Source: Paraburkholderia rhizosphaerae (GTDB taxonomy: Bacteria; Pseudomonadota; Gammaproteobacteria; Burkholderiales; Burkholderiaceae). Taken from it: 64,000 nucleotides of DNA. The stretch spans positions 248,001-312,000 of the forward strand of contig NZ_SORE01000005.1 of assembly GCF_004366595.1 (NCBI RefSeq), in the 5' to 3' direction. Shown here piece by piece: positions 62,044 through 64,000 of this stretch. A program made the translations under genes and the position numbers. The notes under the pieces were generated by a model. That model was not told the origin of the DNA, made no database searches, and saw nothing but the letters and a program-made list of their open reading frames with translations. Each line of letters starts with the position of its first letter. The stretch's first letter is position 1.

Positions 62044-63504
62044 TCAAAAGAAACGATGGCTTGCATCGACGCCTCGATGTTGCGATATGCGTGCTGAAAC
62101 AATATCTTCGAGCGCATCACACGCCGCACGGATGTTGTCGGGCCGAAGATTCGTTACGCTCAAAAGTAGGCCGTTCCTCGCGAGCTCTGTCCGCAGGTAC
62201 CACGTAGACAGCGCTGACGGTGCAAGATTTTGCTTGCGCGCGGAATGAACGATTTCCAGGTCATCGACGCCATCAGGCAACTTGACAATCAACCCCAATC
62301 CCGATTCCACGACCTCCGTGAATCGCTTTCTGAGCAGTTCAACAGCGAGATGGCGGCGCTCAGCGTAGACCTTCTTCATGTGTCGGAGGTGGCGCATGAA
62401 GTGTCCATCTGCGAGAAACTCCGTTAGTGCCAGCTGTGTCGTCCTATTCGGAGCAGGTGCCATTACTGAAACTGTTTCGACAACGCGTTCGGCCAGTGCG
62501 CGCGGCGCGACGACGAAGCCGAGGCCCAGCGCGGGGCTGATTGTCTTGCTGAATGCGCCGATGTGGATCACGCGTTGCGCGCCATCACCCGCAGCCAGGG
62601 CGGGCGCCGCCCGTCCGACCAACTGTAGTTCGCCCAGGTAGTCATCTTCGATGATCCAGACATCCTTTGCTTCAGCCCATTCGAGCAGAGTACGTCTTCT
62701 CATCGGCGAGAGGGCGACGCCCAGCGGCGCATGTTGGCCCGGCGTGACCAGCGCTAACGCGGCATGCGGAGCACGAGCGATGCCTTCCTCGACACGTAAT
62801 CCCTCGACATCTACGGAGATGGGGGCAACCGTAAGCCCCGCCAGCTCCAGAGCTTTCCTTCCGATCGGATAGCCTGGTTCTTCGATCCACGCGGTGCGAC
62901 CGTGAGCTCTGAGCGCGATCAGTGTAAGCATCAGTCCGTGACGGTATCCACTGGTCACAATAACTTGATCGGGATGGCATTGAATCTGTCGGCTGATGGC
63001 CAAGTGACTGGCAATCTGTGCGCGCAAGTCGCGCTCGCCGCGAGGGTCGGCGTAGGTCGTGTATCCGGTCGCGTCCGCACGGACAGCCCGCGCTCGCATT
63101 CGAACCCAGACCTTGGCGGGGAATGCATCGTGAGCCGGTACGCCCATCTGGAACGGTAGTGGCGCGCTCGAATACGGTCGTGTAAAAGCATCCAGTGGCC
63201 CATCGAGCGGAATCTCGGTCGCGGTTGGCGCTGGAGGAAGTTGCGCGCAGACGCGTGTGCCGGCGGAGCCTGCGCCGACCACTAGCTTCTCGGAAGCCAG
63301 CCGCTCGTAGGCCACCAGAATCGTTCCGCGCGCGACGCCGAGCTGCGCAGCGAGATCCCTTCCGGAGGGTAACCGTCTTCCGGGTTGAAGACGGCCGTCG
63401 ACAATCGCTTGCCTAAGGCTCGCGTAGATCTGCTCGCCAACGGGCGCCGCCGCAGTACGGTCTATCTCGATCGCAAGCGTGGGCATAGTCTTTGGCTCAG
63501 TCAT
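62044..63504 (-). CDS. MocR-type regulator (GntR HTH plus aminotransferase fold)
   Basis: A 486-residue MocR protein. The winged helix is at about residues 30-75 (LPSGRDLAAQLGVARGTILVAYERLASEKLV) and the PLP-type domain follows, with the lysine in FSKTISPALGLGF and Asp in IIEDDYLGELQL. It is divergent from the AhpD-like gene 144 bases away, which may be its target. Distinct from the MocR at 23512-25029. Confidence 0.92.
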   Translation of the reverse strand: MTEPKTMPTLAIEIDRTAAAPVGEQIYASLRQAIVDGRLQPGRRLPSGRDLAAQLGVARGTILVAYERLASEKLVVGAGSAGTRVCAQLPPAPTATEIPLDGPLDAFTRPYSSAPLPFQMGVPAHDAFPAKVWVRMRARAVRADATGYTTYADPRGERDLRAQIASHLAISRQIQCHPDQVIVTSGYRHGLMLTLIALRAHGRTAWIEEPGYPIGRKALELAGLTVAPISVDVEGLRVEEGIARAPHAALALVTPGQHAPLGVALSPMRRRTLLEWAEAKDVWIIEDDYLGELQLVGRAAPALAAGDGAQRVIHIGAFSKTISPALGLGFVVAPRALAERVVETVSVMAPAPNRTTQLALTEFLADGHFMRHLRHMKKVYAERRHLAVELLRKRFTEVVESGLGLIVKLPDGVDDLEIVHSARKQNLAPSALSTWYLRTELARNGLLLSVTNLRPDNIRAACDALEDIVSARISQHRGVDASHRFF

Positions 63505-63647
63505 TTCGCCAATTCTTGGGCCTGTTGTCCGTAATCTCGGGCTAGTAACGTCGCGTTATGTCATGAGTCATGCGCGAAGGGGAAGTAACCAACCCGCGAC
63601 CGTGACGCAAGAGACGTTATTTTATGGCCAAACGGCAAAGGACGAAG

Positions 63648-64000
63648 ATGACACGCTTGAACTGGAGCGAGATCGCACCGGACGGCGCAAAAGCGCTTTT
63701 CGGTGTCCATCACTATGTGACCAAAAGCACCAACCTGCCCGAGGAACTCATTCATCTCGTGTTCCTCCGTGTTTCACAGATTAACGGATGTGCCCATTGC
63801 ATCGATATGCACAGTCGCGATCTTAGAAAGACCATGTCCATCGACAAGGTGACACTGGTGCCCGTGTGGGACGAAGTCCCGCACCTGTTTTCCGCTCAGG
63901 AGCGCGCCGCCTTGGCTTGGGCCGAAGAGGTGACTCTCGTCAGCGAAACGCATGCTTCAGATGAAGCCTATGCGGCGGCCTCGGCGGCGTTCTCTCCGAA
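63648..64000 (+). CDS. Carboxymuconolactone decarboxylase/AhpD-family protein, truncated by window end
   Basis: 117 codons remain before the edge. The sequence MTRLNWSEIAPDGAKALFG...INGCAHCIDMHSRDL shows the AhpD-like redox motif CxxC followed by His (CAHCIDMH), as in alkylhydroperoxidase-like CMD proteins. AAAGGAC six bases before the ATG at 63648 supports this start; an ATG at 63624 is in frame and also possible. The gene is not closed by a stop within the window. Confidence 0.82.
   Translation, partial: MTRLNWSEIAPDGAKALFGVHHYVTKSTNLPEELIHLVFLRVSQINGCAHCIDMHSRDLRKTMSIDKVTLVPVWDEVPHLFSAQERAALAWAEEVTLVSETHASDEAYAAASAAFSP

Noticed and set aside
1..64000. CRISPR arrays, insertion sequences, rRNA genes
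   Set aside because: No regularly spaced repeats, intact transposase or rRNA sequence was seen; the only mobile-element traces are the ATPase relic and the damaged integrase.

Overview
The window looks like a chromosomal segment of a Burkholderia-type betaproteobacterium, most likely Paraburkholderia. The evidence is high GC, a Gram-negative porin with a C-terminal Phe, a phasin, a DUF1840 protein, a lysine/alanine-tailed HU protein, several LysR and MocR regulators, and a selenocysteine formate dehydrogenase. Genus is inferred from protein resemblance only.

Layout. 1-7.6 kb is a stress and ion block: catalase, a MarR-ClC chloride channel operon, an HPP-CBS membrane protein, DUF1840, a universal stress protein and a LysR regulator. 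Three similar palindromes (arms close to TATATCAC/GTGATATA) lie in front of the MarR-ClC, HPP and stress-protein genes and suggest one small regulon. 7.6-9.9 kb holds a cytochrome P450 and a phasin. 9.9-14.9 kb and 26.2-30.6 kb hold two versions of the poorly understood circularly permuted ATP-grasp / alpha-E / transglutaminase system. The first fuses ATP-grasp to alpha-E and faces a zinc metallopeptidase. The second has separate genes and ends in an Anbu (proteasome-like) peptidase. Between them are two tandem MarR regulators and an EmrA-EmrB-outer-membrane efflux pump with a repeated operator motif, a thiolase, a ketopantoate-reductase-like enzyme, two small membrane proteins, a MocR regulator and an HU protein.

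30.7-33.6 kb has a porin and a BrkB/YihY membrane protein with a YqjD-like tail. 33.8-43.1 kb is a compact selenium block: formate dehydrogenase alpha (in-frame UGA read as Sec197, with an adjacent hairpin), beta and gamma subunits, FdhE, SelA, SelB and the tRNA-Sec gene. The block encodes the selenoenzyme together with most of the machinery needed to make it; SelD is not seen here.

43.1-62 kb, directly downstream of tRNA-Sec, looks accessory. It has looser packing, broken genes (a phage-type AAA-ATPase remnant, a kynureninase C-terminal fragment), a tyrosine recombinase missing its catalytic-lysine hairpin, and unusual genes. The unusual genes include a 1848-residue pseudokinase/ATPase/histidine kinase, a lipocalin, a GFA protein, a 62-residue peptide with a double-glycine-like leader beside a FAD monooxygenase, a BTAD-alpha/beta-hydrolase fusion, an aminothiazoline-carboxylate-hydrolase-like protein facing a VOC enzyme, and a LysR/EamA pair. 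The window ends in a MocR regulator divergent from an AhpD/carboxymuconolactone-decarboxylase-like gene that runs off the edge.
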